Shown in pieces: positions 10,404 through 20,446 of a DNA stretch of 64,000 nt. Origin of the DNA: Myotis daubentonii. Its lineage: Eukaryota; Chordata; Mammalia; Chiroptera; Vespertilionidae. Position numbers and translations under genes: made by a program. The notes beneath the pieces were generated by a model, which made no database searches, was not told the DNA's origin, and saw only the letters and a list, made by a program, of their open reading frames with translations. Positions within the stretch are counted from its first letter, which is position 1, and each line of letters opens with the position of its first letter. Where the stretch lies: contig NC_081861.1 in NCBI RefSeq assembly GCF_963259705.1, positions 67,065,623-67,129,622 of the forward strand. The letters are read 5' to 3'.

Positions 10404-10772
10404 TCAGCCTCTTCTAGATGCACGCTTTGGGTCGAACAGAGTGAACGCTGCATCACGGTAGCGCGGCACTTCATGGCTGTTGGCTGCCCTCTCCGCCTCT
10501 GGCTCGGCAGTAGGCGCACTCGGCACACTTGGCGCACTTGGAGCACTTGGCGCACGTTGGTTGTTGACCTCCATGCCCACCATCTCCACGATGTAGTCCG
10601 TCAGGGAGTCGAGCATGACCATAACCAAGTCATTTGCGCCGGAACTTTGATCTTGATTCTGTTGATTGTTTTGAAGAAGGCGATCCACGTAGGTCAAAGG
10701 AGACTGCAACTCGGCGGTTAAATCGTGGCCTGGAGTCTTGGTGGAGTTCGCAGGGCTTTGATTTTGTGACAT
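10404..10772 (-). CDS. H2AP: Short histone H2A variant H2A.P, unit 1 copy
   Basis: An intact single-exon frame of 122 codons. Residues 21-72 align by eye with the H2A histone fold: E-L-Q-S-P at 21-25 matches the H2A 'LQFP' entry, V-D-R-L-L at 29-33 matches 'VHRLL' of helix 1, and L-D-S-L-T (54-58) to V-G (65-66) matches 'LEYLT...LAG' of helix 2. Two acidic-patch positions are kept (D55, E63), and a third is Tyr (Y60). Helix 3 and the docking tail are replaced by an A-P-S repeat (74-87) and a tail ending F-T-L-F-D-P-K. This pattern, especially D-Y-I-x-E-x-V-G-x-E and the late F-x-x-F-D, is what I recall of mammalian H2A.P (HYPM), a testis-expressed X-linked short H2A. The start is secure: A at -3, in-frame TAA 33 nt upstream. 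Another short H2A class (B, L, Q) is less likely. Confidence 0.82.
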   Translation of the reverse strand: MSQNQSPANSTKTPGHDLTAELQSPLTYVDRLLQNNQQNQDQSSGANDLVMVMLDSLTDYIVEMVGMEVNNQRAPSAPSAPSVPSAPTAEPEAERAANSHEVPRYRDAAFTLFDPKRASRRG

Positions 10773-10935
10773 GGTTGTTGATTTCAGTCCGATCAGCCCT
10801 TCTTAACTGTACGTATAGCTGGACTAGGTCTTTGAAGACACCACCGCTCAGCTCTGCGTCTTAGATCTCTGCACTCTAGCCCCTCATTGGTCAGGGAGCC
10901 CTTTATGACATCCTGGACTTTGGGTCGTCATAGGT
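10773..10935 (-). promoter_or_regulatory. Putative H2AP proximal promoter (unit 1)
   Basis: Upstream of the H2AP start, the minus strand carries a CCAAT box (10886-10890, about 115 bp from the ATG), a CATAAAG TATA-like string (about 10900-10906) and a TGACG CRE half-site (10926-10930). CCAAT boxes are usual in histone promoters and CRE sites in spermatid genes, but these are short motifs and the TATA-like string lies upstream of the CCAAT box. The same block is present in every unit. Confidence 0.3.
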
Positions 10936-11790
10936 GTCCATTGTGACCTCATCAGACCTCAGCCTAGAAATGTCCCCTACAGGGACCTGTAACTCTAGCG
11001 ACTGGCCCCTGACTTTTGAGGGAACTGTCATTTTCTGCTTGACTTTAACATTGTAAAAATAAATGTGTTTCAATAGAAAACTTTTCCCATCTTAAGGACA
11101 CAATTCCATGCCATCTGATTCTAACCTTACATTGTCTTTAAGGTCCTTTACAACCTTTGATTGGTTGTAGGCTACTGATAAACATGTAAACTGTCTTGTT
11201 TAGCAGATATTAAATTGCCCCCCTGTGATGATGTCAGGAAACCAGTTTTACATCCATTTATACATTCATTGAAATGTTCTTGATTAATATTCCCATATCT
11301 AAATTTGTTTTCTCTTTTCAACCAGTTATAACACCTTGCCATTCCCTCATTGAGAAAATAGAATCTTTTAACACATGTTCATTTTATATCTGTATGAATG
11401 TTTTGGTTTTTTACACCTTTTGAAAAATATATTTTAATCATTTTGGAAGTCACAATGAGTTGCTCAGTAGATTCATCTGTCAGAATCAGGTAGATGTTGT
11501 TGAGCCTCATTTTTAAGAATCATTTGAAGCCCAGATGTGCTTTTTCTTGGCTGTCCTAGGTGAAGCCAAAGCACCAAGAGATGTTTATTTTTGTTTTGTT
11601 TTTTTTTTTATCATTTTCATTTTCCTCTCTACTAATATTGTGTTTCTGCTTTGTTTTTGGTTCATTTATTTATAGCTGATCACAGTCATAAATATGTCTA
11701 TTCCAAAAGAGAGAATGTAGAAGGAAGAAAGGAGTCTCTGACCCAAGCAACTTCAATATTGAAGCACACAAACCTGCATAGCTTCAAGGC
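10936..11790. other. Intra-unit spacer, no supported gene
   Basis: AT-rich sequence between the H2AP promoter and the decayed frame. It contains a T or GTTTT tract at about 11590-11610 whose length differs between units (for example pure T in unit 8 at about 62263-62283). Nothing else is recognisable. The equivalent spacer recurs in all units. Confidence 0.5.
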
Positions 11791-12193
11791 CTGGAAATGA
11801 TCATTGTTGAGGTGAGGCTCTTCCTTCTGATCCCATGAATTCACCTGGCTCCACAGCTCTGCCCTCTATGTTCTGCACTCAGAATCATCTTTCCTTTTGA
11901 ATTGAGCACATGTTTGCAGTTGAGTAGTTTATCAGCCCATTTTCTGCTTGTCAACACCTGGAAGTACCACAACCTTCTATCATTTCATCCTCGGTCTATT
12001 CTTTCAGTTAAAAATGACATTGTTTCTGTTGATTTAACATATGCAAAAATCCTGTAGTCTCCCATGTATGTCGTGGGGATTCATGTCCTTAGACAAGAAG
12101 CTCCTTCCCACATCCCTCTTGGAAAATCTCATCTCTATTTGTTGCTTCTGCTAAGATAGCTGGGAACATCCATGATTCATATCCTATATTGCT

Positions 12194-12499
12194 TCAAAGA
12201 GCCCTCTGAATACTCTGACCTTTTGATTCCTCAGCTGTACTAGCACATGGATGACTAGCTACATCCTTGATTTTATCTCCATGGGACACTTTCCTGACAG
12301 TGAATCCTCTCATTTTAATGTCTTTCACAATCTGGATAGGCTGAGAATTTCTTGTATCTTCATGTACTGGTTCTTTTTTGCTTACCAGTTCTTCCCTCGA
12401 TTTATGTATTTTCTTTAAAATAGCAAGAAAAAGCAATGTCATGCCTTCAACACTTTCCTTGGGAACCTGCTCAGCTACATGTGCATTGTTACAATTCAC
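12194..12499 (-). pseudogene. Decayed unrecognised reading frame (unit 1)
   Basis: A 101-codon open stretch on the minus strand. Its first codon is GTG and the frame is preceded by a stop, so it is not a natural eukaryotic start. The same frame continues on both sides with scattered single stops, from about 12590 down to about 11800, and reads protein-like (charged, with a KIHKSREELVSKKEPVHEDT-like stretch). This suggests an old exon or retrocopy broken by several stops. I do not recognise the family. The SPIN element lies just beyond its 5' side. The equivalent frame recurs at the same offset in all units. Confidence 0.35.
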
Positions 12500-12637
12500 C
12501 TGTGATTTCTGCCCCTAGATAACAAGAATTTCCTCTCCTCCAGATTCCAATATTTTCCCTCTAAATCTTCACCAACAACATCTGATATTCATATGTTTAT
12601 CAATAGTCTGTTTTTGATGATTAGGTATTCTCTAAGA

Positions 12638-12948
12638 CAGTGGTTCTCAACCTTCCTAATGCAGCGACCCTTTAATACAGTTCCTCATGTTGTGATGACC
12701 CCCAACCATAAAATTATTTTCGTTGCTACTTCACAACTGTAATTTTGCTACTGTTATGAATCACAATGTAAATATCTGATATGCAGGATGTATTTTCATT
12801 GTTACAAATTGAACATAATTAAAGCATAGTGATTAATCACAAAAACAATATGTAATTTTATATGTGTTTTCCGATGGTCTAAGGTGACCCCTGTGAAAGG
12901 GTCGTTCGACCCCCAAAGGGTTTGCGACCCATAGGTTGAGAACCGCTG
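12638..12948. mobile_element. SPIN non-autonomous hAT transposon (unit 1)
   Basis: A complete 311-bp element with terminal inverted repeats (CAGTGGTTCTCAACC left, GGTTGAGAACCGCTG right) and an 8-bp target duplication CTCTAAGA at 12630-12637 and 12949-12956, diagnostic of hAT transposons. The interior, with ggtcgttcgaccccc and ttgtgatgaccccc, matches my memory of the SPIN_NA family, whose near-identical copies occur in bats, bushbaby, tenrec, opossum, frogs and lizards through horizontal transfer. It encodes no transposase. Confidence 0.9.
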
Positions 12949-13017
12949 CTCTAAGACAATAAAGGCCTTTTCAGCTGTGCTCCTCACTTCCTTTTTTAAA
13001 TTAATCTTTATTAGAGA

Positions 13018-13182
13018 GACAGAAGATGGCGGCGATATAGGCAGACGCGTCCCAGGTCGTGTCCCGGAGCAAATGGAGTGAGCAGCTGAAACTAGTAACA
13101 CCCACACCGAATTGGCGAAATTGCTCAGCTGGTGAGACCATTTGCAGCCGGGAAGAGCAGAACTCCCCTGGAAAGGTAAAAA

Positions 13183-13214
<32 letters not shown>

Positions 13215-16200
13215 AAAACACAGGGATTTGGGCAGGAAAGTTTGCCAGACCTCTGAGCCAAGAGAGTTGGAGGGAGACCGCGTGGCAGACAGCCGCGTCC
13301 CTTGGGACAGGCACAGCCCCTGACTGGGGGAAAGGAGAACCGCGGGATTCCTGGCGCCGCCTGGGGAGTTGAGAGCTGGGTTCTGTGATCACAGAGGACT
13401 GAGCCTAAAGGGGGCAGCCTGAAGAGCTGACCAGACCATGCAGTCCTGGTAAGAGAAGAAGCTTACAGAAACCAAGCCTTCCCTGTTTCCGTGGCTGGCA
13501 TTTGTTTGTTTGTTTTCACTGAATCCTGTTCATGGGACATTTCGGATACAGACACTCACCTGTGCTGAAGAGAGGGAGAGTGTGCAGAGGAGTGGAATCT
13601 GGGGAGAGACTGGGGAGAGAGGGGGAGCCGGGAGAGGTGGCAGCGAATTGAGTGCTGAGACACCCCTGAGCCCAGGACTGGGGCAGCCATTCTCTCCGGA
13701 GAGTGAGACTCCTCCCCCCAGCCCCCAGGCAAGGAGCACAGCCACACCCAGATTCCACCCTGTAGGAGATCAAGGATTAAAATAACCTGATCAGTCCCTG
13801 GGAATTAACAGGGTCTGGCCTATAGAGGGATTTTCAATCCCAGCAACAACATAGCGCCCGTAACTATTACGCAGCCAGCTCTGGGCAGTGAACTTCCACT
13901 GGACAGAGAGGCCCTATAGCCTCAGAGGCCAACCCCAGAACACTGCCACCCAGAGGCTGACCCACAAACTGACTCTTTGCTAAACACAAAATAAGGCAGT
14001 CTGGGAAACAAATACGACCTGCTTTAAAATAAGGACTGTGGTTTACAACACAGAGGAACAGTGAATTGCAGGGAAACTCAACACTCTCCTGAATACCTGG
14101 CAGGTCTAAGGTGAGCCACACTGAAGAATAGAAGAACCGAAGGACCTTCACTACTGCAATTTTTTTTTCTTTTTTCATCTTTTAACTAAGAAACCATTTT
14201 TTTTCTTTTTTTTTCTTCTTTTTTTTCTTCTTTTTTTTTCTTCTTTTTCCATCACCTGATTTTACCCTTTTAATTACTACCTTCTTATTTTTAACCAGTA
14301 TTATTACTGCTACCATTTTACCATTTTTTAAAGTGCCACTTTATTTTCTCTTTATTTTATTTTGGGATTAGTGTTCTCCATTCTATTTTCATCTTTATAT
14401 TATTGGTTGTTTCTAGTTTGCATTCATCTCCAGGGAGCTGTTGCTGGAATTTGTTGGGATTAGTGGCGGTTCTATAGGAGTCTTCTCCTCATATAAAAAG
14501 TCTCTTCCCCTCCTCCACTTCATTCTCTCTTTTCGCTCTTTCTTTTCTTTTCTTTTCTCGCTTTTATTTCCCCCCCTCCTTTTTCCTAATTTCATTTTTG
14601 CACTCCTTTTTTTGGTCCCTATGCTTCTTTTCTTTTTTCTCTTTTATCTTATTCTCTTCCTTCTTCCTTATCCCCTAATTCTCTTTATTCGGGTGGTCAC
14701 CTTTATTTGGGGTTATTAATATCGTGAATATCTTTGTGTATAGTGCCTGGTATGTGGTGCCTTGTTGTGTTGTATTTTGTGCCTTTAAATCAATGCAGCA
14801 GATCCAAGCAACAGTAACCTCCTGAGCACCACACCCTCTGCTGAGGAACAGCAGCTGTACATGAAACCTCACCCCACCAGCCAGAAGAGCCACTGCAGCT
14901 GTGAACAGCACCCACCAGAGGAGCTGCTGCCAACTGAAGAGCAGCTGCTACCGCAACCGCCCGAAGAGCAACCACAGACCAAGGAGTCACTGCCACCCAG
15001 GGAGCAACCACTGAACGACTCAACGTCTAGATATGTCAGTGAGATCAAACATGGGTAGACAAAGAAACCCCCAAAGGAAAGAGAAGGAGGACTCTCCAGA
15101 AAAGCAGCTAAGTAATACAGAGGCATGCAACATGACACATAAAGAATTCAGAATAAGGGTCCTAGAGTGCATAAACAGGATAGAGGAAAAAATCAACAAC
15201 CTCTGCAAGAAGCAAGAAGAAACAGATGAAAAAATCGATAACATATGGAAGAAGCTAGAAGAAACAGATGAAAAAATCAACAACTTAAGTAAGACCCAAG
15301 AAGAAATGAAGAGTGATATAGCTGCAATGAAAAACTCCATTGAAAGTATCAACAGTAGACTAGGAGAAGCGGAGGACCGAATTAGTGAATTAGAAGACAA
15401 GGAAGCAAAACACACCCAAAATGTACTGCAATTGGAGAAAAAAATTAAAAGACAGGAGGAGAGCCTAAGGGAGCTTTGGGACAACATGAAATGAAACAAC
15501 ATATGAATAATAGGGGTACCAGAACAACAGAAAGATGAACAAGGATTAGAAAACCTATTAGAAGAAATAATATCAGAAAACTTCCCTGAGGTGGGGAAGA
15601 AAAAAGTCACACAAGCCCAGAGAGTCCCAAACAAGGTGAACCCGAAAAGACCCACACCAAGACACATCATAATTACCATGGCAAATGTTCAGGACAAAGA
15701 GAGAATCTTACAGGCTGCAAGAGAGAGACGGAAAGTTACATACAAGAGATCGCCCATTAGATTGTCAAATGATGTCTCAACAGAAACACATCAGGCCAGA
15801 AAAGAATGGACAGAAATTTACAAAGTGATGCAAAGCAAAGGACTGGATCCAAGAATACTCTATCCAGCAAGGCTATCATTCAAACTTGAAGGGGAAATAA
15901 GAAGCTTCACAGACAAAAAAAAAGGCTAAGGGAGTTTATCACCACCAAGCCAGCAATGCAAGGAATGCTAAAGGGACTGGTGTAAAAAGAAGAAATAAAA
16001 AGCTCAGAAAGAAAACAGCCACACAAAAAAAGAAATGGCTACAAACAAGTACCTTTCAATAATAACTTTAAACGTAAATGGACTAAATGCTCCAACCAAA
16101 AGACATCGAGTGGCTGAATGGATAAAAAAACATGACCCATACATCTGCTGTCTACAAGAAACCCACCTCATTAGAAGGGACTCACATGGACTGAAAGTGA

Positions 16201-16851
16201 AAGGATGGAAAAATATCTTTCAGGCAAATGAAAAGGAAAAGAAAGCTGGGGTAGCAATACTTATATCGGACAAAATAGACCTCAAAGTGAAGGCCATAAC
16301 AAGAGATAAGGAAGGCCACTTCATAATACTAAGGGGATCAATACAACAAGAAGATATAACCCTGGTAAACATATATGCACCCAATGCAGGAGCACCCAAA
16401 TTCATAAAAAAAACCTCCTGGAAGATATCAAAGGAGAGATCGACAACAATACAATCATAGTAGGGGACTTTAATGCACCATTGACAGCACTGGATAAGTC
16501 CTATAGACAAACAATCAGCAAAGATACAGCAATCCTAAATGACTCACTAGATCAGATGGACTTAATTGACATCTTCAGAACACTTCACCCCAAAGCCAGA
16601 GAATATACATTCTTCTCAGGTGCTCATGGGACATCTTCAAAAATAGACCACATATTGGGTCACAAGCAAAGTATCCCCAAATTCAAGAAGATTGAAATCA
16701 TAAAAAGCATCTTCGCAGACCACGATGGCATAATACTAGAAATAAACTACAATAAAAACAACCCAAAATACTCAAACACCTGGAAGCTGAATAGCATGCT
16801 ATTAAATATTGACTGGGTTACCAATGAGATCAAAGAAGAAATTAAAAACAT
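13018..16851 (+). mobile_element. L1 LINE, 5'-complete, 3'-truncated (unit 2)
   Basis: Same structure as unit 1, but the first 92 bp carry the alternative 5'UTR version shared by units 2-9. At about 13495 it reads gtggctggc, shared only with unit 3. At about 14763 it reads cttgttgtgtt, shared only with unit 8. The upstream sequence is the spacer after the unit-1 SPIN element. Confidence 0.93.
15033..15985 (+). pseudogene. L1 ORF1, disabled, unit 2
   Basis: It carries the same two TGA codons and 9-A frameshift as unit 1. It has Ile where units 1 and 8 have Met in the E-C-x-N-R-I-E-E stretch of the coiled coil. Confidence 0.9.
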
Positions 16852-16879
16852 TAAGACTTGCTTGAATTTTAAGTCTTAG
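16035..16879 (+). pseudogene. L1 ORF2 endonuclease domain, frameshifted, unit 2
   Basis: APE-type endonuclease motifs are present. The frame breaks at the A8CC tract shared by units 1-4. The reverse transcriptase is absent. Confidence 0.9.
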
Positions 16880-17110
16880 ACCAGAGAGTAGCTTTTATAT
16901 ATTACTGTTTAAAGTAGCAGTATCCACAAAAGAGGACAAAATAATATATTGTAATGGCAGTTAAAGCACTACTTAATAATCCCTGTCTCAAGTCCTTTTT
17001 TGTAACGAGGCAGTATATAAATAAATGAAATCAGCGGACTCTAATTCCTTTTATATATGTTTCTTTGTTTTTCCCACCACTCCTCAGTCCTCCTGTAAAG
17101 CCCCAATCCC

Positions 17111-17398
17111 ATGAAGTTCATGCCAACTGCTATGCTACCCTCTCTGCCACCCCCGTTGCCACCACTTCCTACGTTTAGACATTCCCAATTAGGAATAAAT
17201 CCTTTGGCGCCTCAGTCATGGTCTTCAGGCCCACCCCAGTTACCACAATCATTCTGGGAGCCATCCCCGACCCCAGCCTTGACTTGTTCAAAACCCTTGC
17301 GAAAGTCTTCTCTTCCCCAACAACCTCCGCCAGTTACTCCCACCAGCGCCCCTCCCCGCGCACCGTCGCCATTAGAAACTGCTCCCTTAAGTCCCTGA
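17111..17398 (+). other. Unrecognised proline-rich ORF, unit 2
   Basis: Its predicted product is identical to the unit-1 copy at 9880. Function and coding status are unknown. Confidence 0.3.
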
Positions 17399-17634
17399 TT
17401 CTACCATTCCCACACTGCCCACACCTTCTACCTTCCAATTCTCCATGAGATATCTCCTGGATGTCTCGCAGCTACTTCTCCCACCAAATGACAGAAACAG
17501 CGGAATCAGAAGTATTGCGGTGCTGTTCAGTCCTTTAATGACATTAGTTGACAACAGAACCTGGCTTCCTGAGCTAGGCGACATTTAGCTTGGGCTGCTC
17601 CAATGACTCTTGCCAGGCTCGGGGACGCAGGCTT

Positions 17635-18003
17635 TCAGCCTCTTCTAGATGCACGCTTTGGGTCGAACAGAGTGAACGCTGCATCACGGTAGCGCGGCAC
17701 TTCATGGCTGTTGGCTGCCCTCTCCGCCTCTGGCTCGGCAGTAGGCGCACTCGGCACACTTGGCGCACTTGGAGCACTTGGCGCACGTTGGTTGTTGACC
17801 TCCATGCCCACCATCTCCACGATGTAGTCCGTCAGGGAGTCGAGCATGACCATAACCAAGTCATTTGCGCCGGAACTTTGATCTTGATTCTGTTGATTGT
17901 TTTGAAGAAGGCGATCCACGTAGGTCAAAGGAGACTGCAACTCGGCGGTTAAATCGTGGCCTGGAGTCTTGGTGGAGTTCGCAGGGCTTTGATTTTGTGA
18001 CAT
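17635..18003 (-). CDS. H2AP: Short histone H2A variant H2A.P, unit 2 copy
   Basis: Intact 122 codons, with a predicted protein identical to the unit-1 copy. The ATTAAA signal is at 17534-17539. The 3' flank has gctgttcagt where unit 1 alone has gctgctcagt. Confidence 0.82.
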   Translation of the reverse strand: MSQNQSPANSTKTPGHDLTAELQSPLTYVDRLLQNNQQNQDQSSGANDLVMVMLDSLTDYIVEMVGMEVNNQRAPSAPSAPSVPSAPTAEPEAERAANSHEVPRYRDAAFTLFDPKRASRRG

Positions 18004-19426
18004 GGTTGTTGATTTCAGTCCGATCAGCCCTTCTTAACTGTACGTATAGCTGGACTAGGTCTTTGAAGACACCACCGCTCAGCTCTGCGTCTTAGATCTC
18101 TGCACTCTAGCCCCTCATTGGTCAGGGAGCCCTTTATGACATCCTGGACTTTGGGTCGTCATAGGTGTCCATTGTGACCTCATCAGACCTCAGCCTAGAA
18201 ATGTCCCCTACAGGGACCTGTAACTCTAGCGACTGGCCCCTGACTTTTGAGGGAACTGTCATTTTCTGCTTGACTTTAACATTGTAAAAATAAATGTGTT
18301 TCAATAGAAAACTTTTCCCATCTTAAGGACACAATTCCATGCCATCTGATTCTAACCTTACATTGTCTTTAAGGTCCTTTACAACCTTTGATTGGTTGTA
18401 GGCTACTGATAAACATGTAAACTGTCTTGTTTAGCAGATATTAAATTGCCCCCCTGTGATGATGTCAGGAAACCAGTTTTACATCCATTTATACATTCAT
18501 TGAAATGTTCTTGATTAATATTCCCATATCTAAATTTGTTTTCTCTTTTCAACCAGTTATAACACCTTGCCATTCCCTCATTGAGAAAATAGAATCTTTT
18601 AACACATGTTCATTTTATATCTGTATGAATGTTTTGGTTTTTTACACCTTTTGAAAAATATATTTTAATCATTTTGGAAGTCACAATGAGTTGCTCAGTA
18701 GATTCATCTGTCAGAATCAGGTAGATGTTGTTGAGCCTCATTTTTAAGAATCATTTGAAGCCCAGATGTGCTTTTTCTTGGCTGTCCTAGGTGAAGCCAA
18801 AGCACCAAGAGATGTTTATTTTTGTTTTGTTTTTTTTTTTTTATCATTTTCATTTTCCTCTCTACTAATATTGTGTTTCTGCTTTGTTTTTGGTTCATTT
18901 ATTTATAGCTGATCACAGTCATAAATATGTCTATTCCAAAAGAGAGAATGTAGAAGGAAGAAAGGAGTCTCTGACCCAAGCAACTTCAATATTGAAGCAC
19001 ACAAACCTGCATAGCTTCAAGGCCTGGAAATGATCATTGTTGAGGTGAGGCTCTTCCTTCTGATCCCATGAATTCACCTGGCTCCACAGCTCTGCCCTCT
19101 ATGTTCTGCACTCAGAATCATCTTTCCTTTTGAATTGAGCACATGTTTGCAGTTGAGTAGTTTATCAGCCCATTTTCTGCTTGTCAACACCTGGAAGTAC
19201 CACAACCTTCTATCATTTCATCCTCGGTCTATTCTTTCAGTTAAAAATGACATTGTTTCTGTTGATTTAACATATGCAAAAATCCTGTAGTCTCCCATGT
19301 ATGTCGTGGGGATTCATGTCCTTAGACAAGAAGCTCCTTCCCACATCCCTCTTGGAAAATCTCATCTCTATTTGTTGCTTCTGCTAAGATAGCTGGGAAC
19401 ATCCATGATTCATATCCTATATTGCT

Positions 19427-19732
19427 TCAAAGAGCCCTCTGAATACTCTGACCTTTTGATTCCTCAGCTGTACTAGCACATGGATGACTAGCTACATCCT
19501 TGATTTTATCTCCATGGGACACTTTCCTGACAGTGAATCCTCTCATTTTAATGTCTTTCACAATCTGGATAGGCTGAGAATTTCTTGTATCTTCATGTAC
19601 TGGTTCTTTTTTGCTTACCAGTTCTTCCCTCGATTTATGTATTTTCTTTAAAATAGCAAGAAAAAGCAATGTCATGCCTTCAACACTTTCCTTGGGAACC
19701 TGCTCAGCTACATGTGCATTGTTACAATTCAC
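19427..19732 (-). pseudogene. Decayed unrecognised reading frame, unit 2
   Basis: Same open stretch as unit 1, with the same GTG first codon and flanking stops. Confidence 0.35.
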
Positions 19733-19870
19733 CTGTGATTTCTGCCCCTAGATAACAAGAATTTCCTCTCCTCCAGATTCCAATATTTTCCCTCTAAATC
19801 TTCACCAACAACATCTGATATTCATATGTTTATCAATAGTCTGTTTTTGATGATTAGGTATTCTCTAAGA

Positions 19871-20181
19871 CAGTGGTTCTCAACCTTCCTAATGCAGCGA
19901 CCCTTTAATACAGTTCCTCATGTTGTGATGACCCCCAACCATAAAATTATTTTCGTTGCTACTTCACAACTGTAATTTTGCTACTGTTATGAATCACAAT
20001 GTAAATATCTGATATGCAGGATGTATTTTCATTGTTACAAATTGAACATAATTAAAGCATAGTGATTAATCACAAAAACAATATGTAATTTTATATGTGT
20101 TTTCCGATGGTCTAAGGTGACCCCTGTGAAAGGGTCGTTCGACCCCCAAAGGGTTTGCGACCCATAGGTTGAGAACCGCTG
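19871..20181. mobile_element. SPIN hAT element, unit 2
   Basis: 311 bp with intact inverted repeats and CTCTAAGA duplications on both sides. It is the same insertion as in unit 1, carried along by amplification. Confidence 0.9.
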
Positions 20182-20250
20182 CTCTAAGACAATAAAGGCC
20201 TTTTCAGCTGTGCTCCTCACTTCCTTTTTTAAATTAATCTTTATTAGAGA

Positions 20251-20414
20251 GACAGAAGATGGCGGCGATATAGGCAGACGCGTCCCAGGTCGTGTCCCGG
20301 AGCAAATGGAGTGAGCAGCTGAAACTAGTAACACCCACACCGAATTGGCGAAATTGCTCAGCTGGTGAGACCATTTGCAGCCGGGAAGAGCAGAACTCCC
20401 CTGGAAAGGTAAAA

Positions 20415-20446
<32 letters not shown>

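Noticed and set aside
10359..10721. 120-codon plus-strand ORF opposite H2AP
   Set aside because: It is a shadow of the H2AP gene. The minus-strand frame has histone-fold landmarks, a good start context and a poly(A) signal; this one has none.
12802..13392. 196-codon minus-strand ORF across the SPIN and L1 junction
   Set aside because: It merely runs through a transposon end, the spacer and the antisense L1 5'UTR, and its length changes with the A/CAAAA tract.
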